The notes under the pieces were generated by a model, which was given only the letters and a program-made list of their open reading frames with translations, did no database searches and had not been told where the DNA came from. Positions 48,668-56,488 of a stretch of 64,000 nt of DNA are shown piece after piece; position 1 is the first letter of the stretch, and each line of letters starts with the position of its first letter. The position numbers and the translations under genes were made by a program. Origin of the DNA: Cognatundibacterium aquatile (GTDB taxonomy: Bacteria > Pseudomonadota > Gammaproteobacteria > Burkholderiales > Burkholderiaceae_D); contig NZ_JACOFT010000003.1 of NCBI RefSeq assembly GCF_014699135.1, positions 186,001-250,000 on the forward strand. Reading direction: 5' to 3'.

Positions 48668-51193
48668 ATGGACATAACAGGCCGCACAAATTCTTTGGAC
48701 GAAGAGTCGCAAAGATTGGAAAACTGGTATCTGCTGCTGGGAGAGCTGACGGATTGTCTTTGGTATCCGGATGATTTACCCGGATTGCTGGAAGGATTTT
48801 GCAAGATACTGGTGTTGCGGGCAGGCTATTCACATACTGAAATTTTTTTTGAAAACAATGGTGAAAAATCCCGTTTTGAAGCGACTTCTGCACGGGCACC
48901 GGATTTTTTGTTTAACTCCTCAGATGATGAGCACTATGGCACCCATGCGCTGACGCTGGATTTCAATGTCGCACCGCAGATGCATCTGACATTATCTGTC
49001 AGAGCATCATTTGAACTCAATGAAGCAGCAGAGCCAAGAAAAGTATTGACGCGTTTTGCGGAAGAGCTGGTCAGTGCAGTCCGCGCGCTGCTGACCACAC
49101 AAGATCATCATGATCTGCAAAATAATCTGGAGTTGCTGGCGCTGTCAGTGCACCAAAGCCCGTACGCGATACTGATCACAAATGCTGTCGGTGAGCTTGA
49201 ATACTGCAATGCCGCCTATACCCGTATCTCAGGTTTCAGCCTGAACGAAGTCAAGAAAACCCATGTGCTGTGGAATAACGGCGCTGCCAGTGATGCCGCG
49301 CATAGAAACGCGTTTCTGGCGTTGAAGAGTGGTGAACACTGGCATGGCGATGTACAGAGCCGACATCTTAATGGTCATCTGTACTGGGAGCGGCAGGTCG
49401 TCAGCCCTTTGTACAATGAAGCCGGACAGGTCACACATCTGGTGGCCGTGCGTCAGGATATTTCTGATAAGCAGTTTCAGTTACAGGAAGTGGAACAGGC
49501 ATTGTTGTTGCGGGAACAGGCGCTGGTATCGAGCAGCAATGGCATCATGATCACCCGTAGTGACGAGACCGACCATTCCATTGTTTATGTGAATCCTGCG
49601 TTTGAACGGATCACCGGTTATCACGCCGACGAAGTGATCGGGCGTGAAGGGCGCTTTCTGGTGCGTGACGATCTGGCGCAGCCGGATCTGGAAGAAATCC
49701 GTTCTGCGCTGCGTGAGCGGCGCGAGGGGCGCGCTTTGCTGAGAAATTATCGCAAAGACGGCTCGCAGTTCTGGAATGAGTTGCGGATTTCCCCGGTCAA
49801 GGATGCTGCGGGTGCGGTGACGACCCATTTCGTCAGCGTGATCAATGATGTCAGCGAGCGCGTTAATTATCAGAAAGAACTCGAATATCAGGCGACGCAT
49901 GACAGCCTGACCGGGCTGGCGAACCGCAATCTGCTGAATGACCGCATTTCTCAGGCGATTGCCTGGGCCAAACGTCAGAATCTGCATGTGGGTTTGCTGC
50001 TGCTGGATCTTGATCATTTCAAACTGATCAATGATGCTTCCGGTCATGGCGCCGGAGATGAAATGCTGAAACAAGTCGCGCAACGGCTGAATCTGTGTGT
50101 GCGTGACACTGATACGGTTGCGCGTCTCGGTGGTGATGAATTCGTGATCGTGTTGACGGATTTGCCTGAGAGCGATGACGTGGAAGCGATTTCAGAAAAA
50201 ATCATGCATGCCCTGTCCCGCCCCATGCACATCAATGGCAGAGAAGTTTTTGTCACTGCCAGTATCGGCGTATCGGTGTATCCGCGTGATGGTGATCATG
50301 GCGAAATTCTGCTGCGTTATGCCGATATTGCGATGTACCGCGTCAAAGAGCACGGGCGTAACAGCGTGCGTCAGTTTATTCCAGAAATGGGCGTTACTGC
50401 GATCAGTCGCCTGAACATGGAAAGCGCGATGCGGCGTGGTCTGGAACGCGCCGAATTTGCCTTGCATTACCAGCCAAAAATTGATCTGAAAAGCGGGCTG
50501 GTCGTTGGCGCCGAGGCCTTGGTGCGCTGGTATCACCCGCAGATAGGTCTGATTCATCCTATAGAATTTATCCCGCTGGCTGAAGAAACCGGGCTGATTT
50601 TGCCGCTCGGCGAATGGGTCTTGAATGAAGCCTGCCGCCAGCAGGTTGCCTGGGTCAATAACGGGATGGGCGTGTTCAAGATTGCGATGAATATGTCTTC
50701 ACGCCAGTTCCGCCAGGATGATCTTGCCGAGCGCGTTGCCAATATTATTCAACGAAGTGGCGTTGACCCTCACGCAGTCACACTGGAATTAACCGAGAGC
50801 ATGGTGATGCAAGATGTCAGCAGCACCCTGATGACCTTGCGGTCACTGAAAAATCTGGGCTTATCGATTTCACTCGATGATTTCGGCACGGGCTATTCCA
50901 GTTTGTCTTATCTGCGGCGTTTCCCGATTGATGAGCTGAAGATCGATAAATCATTTATCAATGATATTCATGTGAATCCGGATGATGCCGCGATTGCCGG
51001 CGCGATCATTGCCATGGGATTGAGTCTGGGTCTGAATGTCGTGGCGGAAGGTGTCGAAAAAAATGAACAGGCAAGCTTGCTCAAAGAGATGCGCTGCACT
51101 CAGGTGCAGGGATATTATTTTTCTAAGCCAGTGGATGCGTCTGCTTTTGAAGCGTTCGTACTGAAAAATCAGGCGCGGCGTGTTGAGGAGTGA
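48668..51193 (+). CDS. PAS-PAS-GGDEF-EAL cyclic-di-GMP signalling protein
   Basis: This 841-residue cytosolic protein should make or break c-di-GMP. The first 150 residues are not recognised. PAS domains follow at about 155-275 and 285-400. The GGDEF domain (about 410-575) keeps GGDEF at 488-492 and an inhibitory RxxD site (RDTD at 479-482, five residues before GGDEF). The EAL domain (about 585-830) keeps AEALVRW near 615, LTES, DDFGTGYSSL, KIDKSF, EGVE and QGYYFSKP. Both active sites therefore look complete. No membrane helix is present, so PAS sensing is probably of a soluble or redox signal. Confidence 0.94.
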   Translation: MDITGRTNSLDEESQRLENWYLLLGELTDCLWYPDDLPGLLEGFCKILVLRAGYSHTEIFFENNGEKSRFEATSARAPDFLFNSSDDEHYGTHALTLDFNVAPQMHLTLSVRASFELNEAAEPRKVLTRFAEELVSAVRALLTTQDHHDLQNNLELLALSVHQSPYAILITNAVGELEYCNAAYTRISGFSLNEVKKTHVLWNNGAASDAAHRNAFLALKSGEHWHGDVQSRHLNGHLYWERQVVSPLYNEAGQVTHLVAVRQDISDKQFQLQEVEQALLLREQALVSSSNGIMITRSDETDHSIVYVNPAFERITGYHADEVIGREGRFLVRDDLAQPDLEEIRSALRERREGRALLRNYRKDGSQFWNELRISPVKDAAGAVTTHFVSVINDVSERVNYQKELEYQATHDSLTGLANRNLLNDRISQAIAWAKRQNLHVGLLLLDLDHFKLINDASGHGAGDEMLKQVAQRLNLCVRDTDTVARLGGDEFVIVLTDLPESDDVEAISEKIMHALSRPMHINGREVFVTASIGVSVYPRDGDHGEILLRYADIAMYRVKEHGRNSVRQFIPEMGVTAISRLNMESAMRRGLERAEFALHYQPKIDLKSGLVVGAEALVRWYHPQIGLIHPIEFIPLAEETGLILPLGEWVLNEACRQQVAWVNNGMGVFKIAMNMSSRQFRQDDLAERVANIIQRSGVDPHAVTLELTESMVMQDVSSTLMTLRSLKNLGLSISLDDFGTGYSSLSYLRRFPIDELKIDKSFINDIHVNPDDAAIAGAIIAMGLSLGLNVVAEGVEKNEQASLLKEMRCTQVQGYYFSKPVDASAFEAFVLKNQARRVEE

Positions 51194-51196
51194 GTC

Positions 51197-51439
51197 ATGA
51201 GCAAAGCGGCGACCAATCAACTGGTGTGGCACGTCGGCGCCGTTAATGCCCTGGCCGATATATTGGTCGATGCCGAGATTCAGAAATCGCTGGCGGTGGG
51301 CGATTTGACGATTTATCATTTTCAGCATAATGGCAGCGAAAAAATGGCGGTGACTTTGCCTGATGGTCAGTCTCTGATGATTTCACTCGCGGTGCGTGCC
51401 AGTCACCCCGCACGCCGCCGGCAGGATGTCAATGATTAG
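51197..51439 (+). CDS. Unknown 80-residue protein co-translated with the GGDEF-EAL gene
   Basis: The gene starts three bases after the stop codon of the c-di-GMP protein, and its GAGGAG ribosome site lies inside the end of that gene, so the two are co-translated. The product has no membrane segment or Cys. The middle (IQKSLAVGDLTIYHF, EKMAVTLPDGQSLMISLAV) looks like a small beta-rich fold, and the C-terminus is basic (SHPARRRQD). I do not recognise the family. Coupled expression suggests it may work with the signalling protein, but this is inference. Confidence 0.7.
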   Translation: MSKAATNQLVWHVGAVNALADILVDAEIQKSLAVGDLTIYHFQHNGSEKMAVTLPDGQSLMISLAVRASHPARRRQDVND

Positions 51440-51516
51440 CCTTGTGCGTCGTTCATGCTGCATGCTGCCGGTACTGATAGACTGGCAGTCATTCCGTCAT
51501 TCACCACACTTATTCC

Positions 51517-52170
51517 ATGATGTCAGAACAGGAAACAACCCTGCCGCTTTACCCGGGGATCGCTGAAGCCAATATCCATATCGTTGCAGATGCCACCTCA
51601 GCTGCGTTTGCGCATTTGCATCTGTCGCAGGCGAGCGTGCTCGGTTTTGATACTGAAACCAAACCCGTTTTTCAAAAAGGCCAGCGCCATCAGGGGCCGC
51701 ATCTGATACAACTGGCGACCGAAACCAAGGCCTTTCTTTTTCCTGTCGTGCAGGCCGTGAATATTGATGTCGTCAAAGCGGTACTGGAAGCGCAGCATAT
51801 TCTGAAAGTCGGCTTCGGCTTGAGTGACGATTTGCGGCATTTGAAAAGCAAACTCGATATCACGACGACGAACGTACTCGATCTGGCCAAAGCGCTGCGT
51901 GAAAACCGGCATCAGGATATGGGCGCCAAAGCGGCGGTGGCAAAATTTTTCGGCATGCAGTTATCGAAATCAAAAAAGACCTCGACATCCAACTGGGCGC
52001 AGCAGCCGTTGACGGACAAGCAGATTGCCTACGCGGCGAATGATGCACATGTCGCCTTACTGGTGTATCAGCGCTGGCTGACCTTGCAGCCAGCAATCCG
52101 AAAAGCGACAGCACCTGCAAGCACGCCGGCAACGACGTCAACGACTCCGGCATCGGCGCTATCGCGCTAG
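51517..52170 (+). CDS. RNase D-like 3'-5' exonuclease
   Basis: This is a 217-residue DEDDy-type exonuclease domain. The acidic residues are seen in LGFDTETKP (about 43-51), KVGFGLSDDLRHL (about 108-120) and AYAANDAHVALLVYQRW, the last carrying the Tyr and Asp of the Exo III motif. It has no HRDC domain, so it is not full-length RNase D but a short homolog such as occurs in many proteobacteria; the substrate (RNA or DNA) is uncertain. The C-terminal 25 residues are Ala/Thr/Pro low complexity. Met1 and Met2 are both possible starts. Confidence 0.88.
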   Translation: MMSEQETTLPLYPGIAEANIHIVADATSAAFAHLHLSQASVLGFDTETKPVFQKGQRHQGPHLIQLATETKAFLFPVVQAVNIDVVKAVLEAQHILKVGFGLSDDLRHLKSKLDITTTNVLDLAKALRENRHQDMGAKAAVAKFFGMQLSKSKKTSTSNWAQQPLTDKQIAYAANDAHVALLVYQRWLTLQPAIRKATAPASTPATTSTTPASALSR

Positions 52171-52198
52171 CGTGCCAGATTTTTTCAGGGAAAACAGC

Positions 52199-52276
52199 AT
52201 ACTCCCCCCTTATTTTATAAAAACGCCGCTATTGTCGGCATAAACAAAGGGCGATTTAAGATACTGGGGGGAGTAT
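52199..52276. repeat. 78-bp ATACTCCCCCC...GGGGGGAGTAT element, copy 3
   Basis: The ends are perfect 11-bp inverted repeats. Total length equals copy 1 exactly. The right end is again the full box ATACTGGGGGGAGTAT, and the left end is followed by the same TTATTTTA/AAAAA texture as in copy 1. The interior has a small GCCG/CGGC hairpin and otherwise differs from copy 1. Confidence 0.8.
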
Positions 52277-52354
52277 TATTGAGGCTCGCAGAGCCTCTGC
52301 AGGCAGGCGTGACCGCGATAACGCGTTCGCCTTAGTCTTGTTATCATCTTGCAC

Positions 52355-52561
52355 ATGATGTCTGAAACGAATAAACCGATACAGCAAAACTGCCGTTTAT
52401 GCGTGCATTACTACATTACGCATGATGTGAATTTCATGTATGGATGCCGCATGTTCGGTATTAAAAGTCAACGTCAGCCTTTGATGGAAATTGTCGAAGC
52501 GTCAGGCCAGCCTTGTGAGGGATTTGAATTGAAACAACGCTTGCCAGCGTCTGGTTCGTAA
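52355..52561 (+). CDS. Small conserved-looking Cys protein, unknown
   Basis: This 68-residue product has NCRLCVHYYITHD near the start, YGCRMFGIKSQRQP in the middle and GQPCEGFELKQR near the end. The four Cys spaced CxxC...C...C could bind a metal such as zinc or iron. No signal peptide or membrane helix is seen. The start is at one of two adjacent ATGs. I believe similar short proteins occur in other proteobacteria, but I cannot name the family or a function. A strong terminator follows, so it is a one-gene unit or the last of one. Confidence 0.72.
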   Translation: MMSETNKPIQQNCRLCVHYYITHDVNFMYGCRMFGIKSQRQPLMEIVEASGQPCEGFELKQRLPASGS

Positions 52562-52594
52562 AATTTCCGGGCTACAAAAAACACCGGAAAAAAG

Positions 52595-52627
52595 AAAAAG
52601 CGACATCGTAGGTGATGTCGCTTTTTT
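52595..52627 (+). terminator. Rho-independent terminator after the small Cys protein
   Basis: AAAAAGCGACATC and GATGTCGCTTTTT pair over 13 bp around GTAGGT, followed by T. The same stem and loop occur again near 53.98 kb behind the GNAT gene. Confidence 0.93.
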
Positions 52628-52684
52628 ATTTGCAGAGACGATCAGGTCAGCGCCTGATGATTTGTTCTGACGATGCCGGTCGGC

Positions 52685-53173
52685 TTATTTGACCGGGGCA
52701 CCGTAACGGTTTTCTGTCTTTTGCCCTTCGCTCGCGAGGAATACTAACAGCACGATGGCACCGATCAAAGGAATCAGCGCGATCAGCATCCACCAGCCGC
52801 TGCGGTTCGTATCATGCAGACGGCGTATGGTAACTGCAATGGCAGGGATAAATGTGCCCAGCGTATAAAGACCGCCAAGAAATCCCATACCTGATGAAAT
52901 GTTGATGCTACCTGTAATGCCATCGACCAAGGTTAAACCCGTGCTGATGAGTATGTTAAAAAGAAGAAAGAACCAGTATTCTTTGCGACGTGCGCGACCA
53001 CTGAAGCCGGCATAATTTCTGAGTACAGCGACATACCAGTCGAACGCCTGAACTTCATCGCCAGCAATGTTCGCCGCTGGTGCTGGCGCCGTTTGCTGCG
53101 CACCACAATGCGGGCAGGTTGCAGCAGTTTCGTGAATTTCCTTACCGCAGCCGCGGCAAAATACCATGCTCAT
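52685..53173 (-). CDS. Zinc-ribbon plus DUF805 membrane protein
   Basis: This is a 162-residue protein. An N-terminal zinc ribbon uses two CxxC pairs (FCRGCGKEIHETAATCPHCG, residues 5-24). After a short Ala/Pro linker comes a DUF805 domain (about 45-160) that begins FDWYVAVLRNYAGFSGRARR, followed by four membrane helices and the family end RYGAPVK. DUF805 proteins are inner-membrane proteins of unknown job. The next gene upstream on the same strand has the same zinc ribbon with a different membrane domain. Confidence 0.92.
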   Translation of the reverse strand: MSMVFCRGCGKEIHETAATCPHCGAQQTAPAPAANIAGDEVQAFDWYVAVLRNYAGFSGRARRKEYWFFLLFNILISTGLTLVDGITGSINISSGMGFLGGLYTLGTFIPAIAVTIRRLHDTNRSGWWMLIALIPLIGAIVLLVFLASEGQKTENRYGAPVK

Positions 53174-53277
53174 AGTTTTCCTTTTCAGATAATTTTTTCA
53201 GCACATTGACAGATCACTGGCCAACACCGCATCGTGCATACGTCGCAGGCTTGCCGGGTTTGCTCGTTGCTGTGATC

Positions 53278-53592
53278 TCAGGTCCAGAGGTTGATCGTAT
53301 TGCCGTCTTTATCGGTGAAGCTGCCGACCACGATCATGATGAAATCGATCAGTGCCCAGATACCCAGACCGCCAAACGTCAGCAGCTGCAAAATACCGGT
53401 ACCGATTTTTCCTACATAAAAACGGTGTATGCCAAAGACGCCTAAGAAAAAGCACAGCAATGCAGCAGGCAAAATCCGCTTGTCGGAATTGCTCGCTTCT
53501 TTTGGCGTTCCCTGTGGTGCGCCACAATTGGGGCAGGTCACAGCGGTTTCATGAATTTCCTTACCGCAGCCGCGGCAAAACACCATACTCAT
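53278..53592 (-). CDS. Zinc-ribbon plus TM2-domain membrane protein
   Basis: The 104-residue product has the N-terminal zinc ribbon FCRGCGKEIHETAVTCPNCG and then a TM2 domain (about 40-100) with two helices around the signature LGVFGIHRFYVGKIGTGILQ and WALIDFIMIVVGSF. The ATG after AAGGAG was chosen over an upstream alternative. The zinc ribbon is nearly identical, also at the DNA level, to that of the DUF805 gene 104 bases downstream. TM2 proteins have no settled function in bacteria. Confidence 0.92.
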   Translation of the reverse strand: MSMVFCRGCGKEIHETAVTCPNCGAPQGTPKEASNSDKRILPAALLCFFLGVFGIHRFYVGKIGTGILQLLTFGGLGIWALIDFIMIVVGSFTDKDGNTINLWT

Positions 53593-53970
53593 TTTTTCTC
53601 CTTGATTTGTACTGCGACGAAAGCGGCGAGCCAACGATGTGGCGCGGATACCGATGAATTATTGAAAAGGAAGACGCTATTCAACATGAACTTCAACTGC
53701 TTGTTGATGTGCGGACAATCTAATCATAAAAGCAATTCTAAGAGAGAAGTTGTTTGAATGAAATGAAAAAATTCAAATAAGACGGAACTTACGCAACATT
53801 GTCTGCGCCAGGCATCAATACAAACGCAGTGCAAAGGCAGCGCAAAACGATATGACGAGGATGCATCAGCTGAGCGAGAGGTTGGCAGGCTGGCTGCGCA
53901 AGAAGCTCGAATGGACTCAGTGTATAACGATGTTGTAAAAATGAACGAGCGTTGCTGATGGCAGACGAAT
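53593..53970. other. Gene-poor stretch
   Basis: I find no convincing gene here. A 124-codon minus-strand frame crosses it but is Ser/Arg-rich with no domain and overlaps the end of the GNAT gene and its terminator, so I treat it as spurious. The promoter for the zinc-ribbon genes should lie near the left end. Confidence 0.6.
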
Positions 53971-54001
53971 GAAAAAAACGACATCGTAGGTGATGTCGCT
54001 T
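53971..54001 (-). terminator. Rho-independent terminator of the GNAT gene
   Basis: On the minus strand GCGACATC, a 6-base loop, GATGTCG(C) and a run of seven T follow one another. It lies 50 bases beyond the GNAT stop codon. The 23 bases from 53979 are identical to the terminator at 52.6 kb, loop included, but the T run is on the other strand. Confidence 0.88.
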
Positions 54002-54051
54002 CAGGGGAATCTTTTGACCTTGCTGACGCTTGTGAGCCAGTGTTGGCAGAC

Positions 54052-54597
54052 TTAATTTGACTGATGCTGCGCGGCGCTGTTCGCTTGCCAGACTGCACGC
54101 GGCATATCGTAGACGGCGACTTGCATGTCGTACCATGATTCGGTTGCTTTAAACTGCATACCCAGTTTTTTCATGACATGGGCAGACGCATGATTATCCG
54201 GATGACAGACGGCACACAACAGCGGCGCGTTCAGGGTGTCGAAAGCAAAGCCAGCCATCGCTCTGGCTGCTTCTGACGCATAGCCGTTGCCCCAGCGGTC
54301 ACGGCGCAGCCGCCAGCCGGTCTCCAGCGGATTTGCCGGATCGCGCCCCAGATGCTGAATACAACCCGCACCGATTAATTGACCGCTGTCTTTTTCAAAA
54401 AACGACCACCAGGAAAATCCATATTCTTTCCAGCGCGCTTTGACGCGATCGATCATCGCTTGCGTGTCGGCGGGTGTATCCGGTTTTCCGGTGATGTAAC
54501 GCATTACGTCGATATCGCTGTTCATCGCGAACAGCCCATCAAAATGACTATCGTCCATCGGGATTAATTGCAGGCGTGGGGTAAGCAAGATCGTCAT
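54052..54597 (-). CDS. GNAT-family acetyltransferase (RimJ/RimL type)
   Basis: This 181-residue protein has the acetyl-CoA-dependent N-acetyltransferase fold. It shows the family opening LLTPRLQLIPMDDSHFDGLF, the strand IGAGCIQHLG, the CoA-binding loop LRRDRWGNGYASEAARAMAG and the C-terminal NHASAHVMKKLGMQF motif typical of RimJ/RimL relatives that modify ribosomal proteins or small amines. The ATG with AAGGA at good spacing was chosen; another lies three codons upstream without room for a ribosome site. Substrate unknown. Confidence 0.92.
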   Translation of the reverse strand: MTILLTPRLQLIPMDDSHFDGLFAMNSDIDVMRYITGKPDTPADTQAMIDRVKARWKEYGFSWWSFFEKDSGQLIGAGCIQHLGRDPANPLETGWRLRRDRWGNGYASEAARAMAGFAFDTLNAPLLCAVCHPDNHASAHVMKKLGMQFKATESWYDMQVAVYDMPRAVWQANSAAQHQSN

Positions 54598-54710
54598 TAT
54601 CGGCATCCTTCTCAGGCATCAGAGTTAATCAGTAGGGCTGCTTTGCAGCAAGACGGACAGTGTATTTGTACAGGAACGCTTTCGCAATGCGCTTTGATAC
54701 GTGCGCTCTA

Positions 54711-54726
54711 GTGGCGACGTCGCCAC
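54711..54726. promoter_or_regulatory. Perfect 16-bp palindrome upstream of the cystine-type symporter
   Basis: GTGGCGACGTCGCCAC is an exact palindrome, 130 bases before the symporter start and 110 before the divergent GNAT start. There is no T run, so it is more likely a protein-binding site than a terminator. The regulator is unknown. Confidence 0.4.
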
Positions 54727-54855
54727 CACGCAGTGACTTTATCGTTGCCAAGTATAATCACAGGAATCATTGATTTTTATCGAAAAATCTCAACATGCTG
54801 AGTGGCCTATCCGTCACTGCTTTTCACTTCATTTCATTTAGACAGAGGCTAGTTC

Positions 54856-56289
54856 ATGATCGGTCCGATCGCTACTTATTCCACCATCTTTGTTTTGATT
54901 AATCTGGCCATCGCTGTGGCGATAGGCGGATTGATGTACCGGCAACAGCGCAAGGAGGCAACGTTTACTGTGCGTGTGCTGACTGGCCTGGCGCTGGGCG
55001 TATTGCTGGGTGCAGCGATGCATCTGTTGTATAGCGGTGATGCCAGCACGGCAGCGATTATCACCACGACCAATGCTTATCTCGACATCGTTGGTACTGG
55101 TTACGTCAAGCTGTTGCAGATGATCGTGATGCCGCTGATTATGGTGTCGATCGTCGGCGCGATTCTGAAACTGAATGGTGCCATTGAACTCGGGAAAATC
55201 AGTGCTTTAACCATAGGCACCTTGCTGGCAACGACAGCGGTAGCAGCAGGCATCGGCATTATGATGGCCAAATTCTTTGGCCTGACTGCCGTTGGCTTGA
55301 GTTCAGCCGCGGCCGAAGTCGCGCGTGGCGAATATCTGCAAGGCACGCTGGCAAATGCAAAGGCAATCAGCCTGCCAAGTTTGCTCTTGAGTTTTATTCC
55401 GACGAATCCATTTCTGGATATCACCGGCGCACGTAAAACATCAACGATTGCAGTGGTGATTTTTTCGATTTTCATCGGTCTTTCTGCGACCGGCATCGCC
55501 ACAGCCAACCCCTTACTGTTTGCCTCATTTACCCAGTTTGTCAATGTCGCCCACGCCATCATCATGCGCATGGTTTCCATGGTATTGCGTCTGACACCGT
55601 ATGGCGTTTTTGCATTAATAGCGATGGTTGTGGCGGAATCGAGTTATGCCGATATTCTGAAGTTGATTAACTTTGTCGTCGCATCGTACAGCGCGCTGTT
55701 GCTGATGTTTGGCGTGCATTTATGCCTGATCGCCGGTGCTGGACTGAATCCGGTTAAGTTCGCTAAAAAGATCTTTCCGGTATTGGCATTTGCGTTTACT
55801 TCGCGCACCAGCATGGGTGCCATTCCTATGAATGTGCAGACTCAGACCCAGCGCCTGGGTACACCGGAAGGCATTGCGAATTTCGCTGCCTCATTTGGTG
55901 CAACGATAGGTCAGAACGGTTGTGCCGGAATTTATCCTGCGATGCTGGCGATCATGATCGCGCCAACGGTAGGCATAGATCCATTTACCTTCAGTTTTAT
56001 CGCGCAGTTAATTGCGATTGTGACGATAGGTTCGATCGGTGTTGCCGGTGTCGGTGGTGGCGCAACCTTTGCTGCCCTGATTGTTCTTTCGACGATGAAT
56101 CTGCCAGTCGCATTAGCGGGGCTGTTGATTTCCGTGGAACCCTTAATTGATATGGGGCGTACGGCATTGAATGTCAGCGGTGCGATTACAGCAGGGACGA
56201 TCACCAGCCGGGTATTGGGTGAAACCGATATAAACGTGTTTAACAGCGATGCAGAATTCACGACGGACGAGGCTGAACAGCGAGTGTAA
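54856..56289 (+). CDS. Dicarboxylate/cystine symporter, SLC1 family (TcyP-like)
   Basis: This is a 477-residue inner-membrane cation symporter of the DAACS/SLC1 family. It has eight or so helices and the two re-entrant loops: FTSRTSMGAIPMNVQTQ (hairpin 1) and the VAGVGGGATFAAL region (hairpin 2), with NGCAGIYPAMLAIM in the binding site. The overall order and the SMGAIPMNVQ stretch are closer to the L-cystine transporter TcyP/YdjN than to DctA or GltP, so cystine is the best guess for substrate. It is a single gene with a terminator behind it. Confidence 0.9.
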   Translation: MIGPIATYSTIFVLINLAIAVAIGGLMYRQQRKEATFTVRVLTGLALGVLLGAAMHLLYSGDASTAAIITTTNAYLDIVGTGYVKLLQMIVMPLIMVSIVGAILKLNGAIELGKISALTIGTLLATTAVAAGIGIMMAKFFGLTAVGLSSAAAEVARGEYLQGTLANAKAISLPSLLLSFIPTNPFLDITGARKTSTIAVVIFSIFIGLSATGIATANPLLFASFTQFVNVAHAIIMRMVSMVLRLTPYGVFALIAMVVAESSYADILKLINFVVASYSALLLMFGVHLCLIAGAGLNPVKFAKKIFPVLAFAFTSRTSMGAIPMNVQTQTQRLGTPEGIANFAASFGATIGQNGCAGIYPAMLAIMIAPTVGIDPFTFSFIAQLIAIVTIGSIGVAGVGGGATFAALIVLSTMNLPVALAGLLISVEPLIDMGRTALNVSGAITAGTITSRVLGETDINVFNSDAEFTTDEAEQRV

Positions 56290-56318
56290 TTTCCTTCCTG
56301 TTACTAAGCAGACCTCGC

Positions 56319-56359
56319 AAGCCGCCTGTATCCTTTTTCAGGCGGCTTCGTCATTTTTA
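56319..56359 (+). terminator. Terminator after the symporter gene
   Basis: AAGCCGCCTG and CAGGCGGCTT pair perfectly around a 10-base T-rich loop. A T run follows after a short CGTCA interruption, so efficiency may be reduced. Confidence 0.75.
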
Positions 56360-56488
56360 ACGCATGTATTTTTAATGCACACCGGAATGACAGATGGTGA
56401 AAATGCCGGGGTGCTGAGATTGCTCATTTTTCAAGTCCGTAGTTAAATGAATGCCGCTTGTTCTTTCAATGAAAAATAAGGTGATCGC

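Noticed and set aside
53724-54098. 124-codon minus-strand frame
   Set aside because: Ser/Arg-rich with no domain, overlaps the GNAT gene end and its terminator in another frame, no ribosome site.
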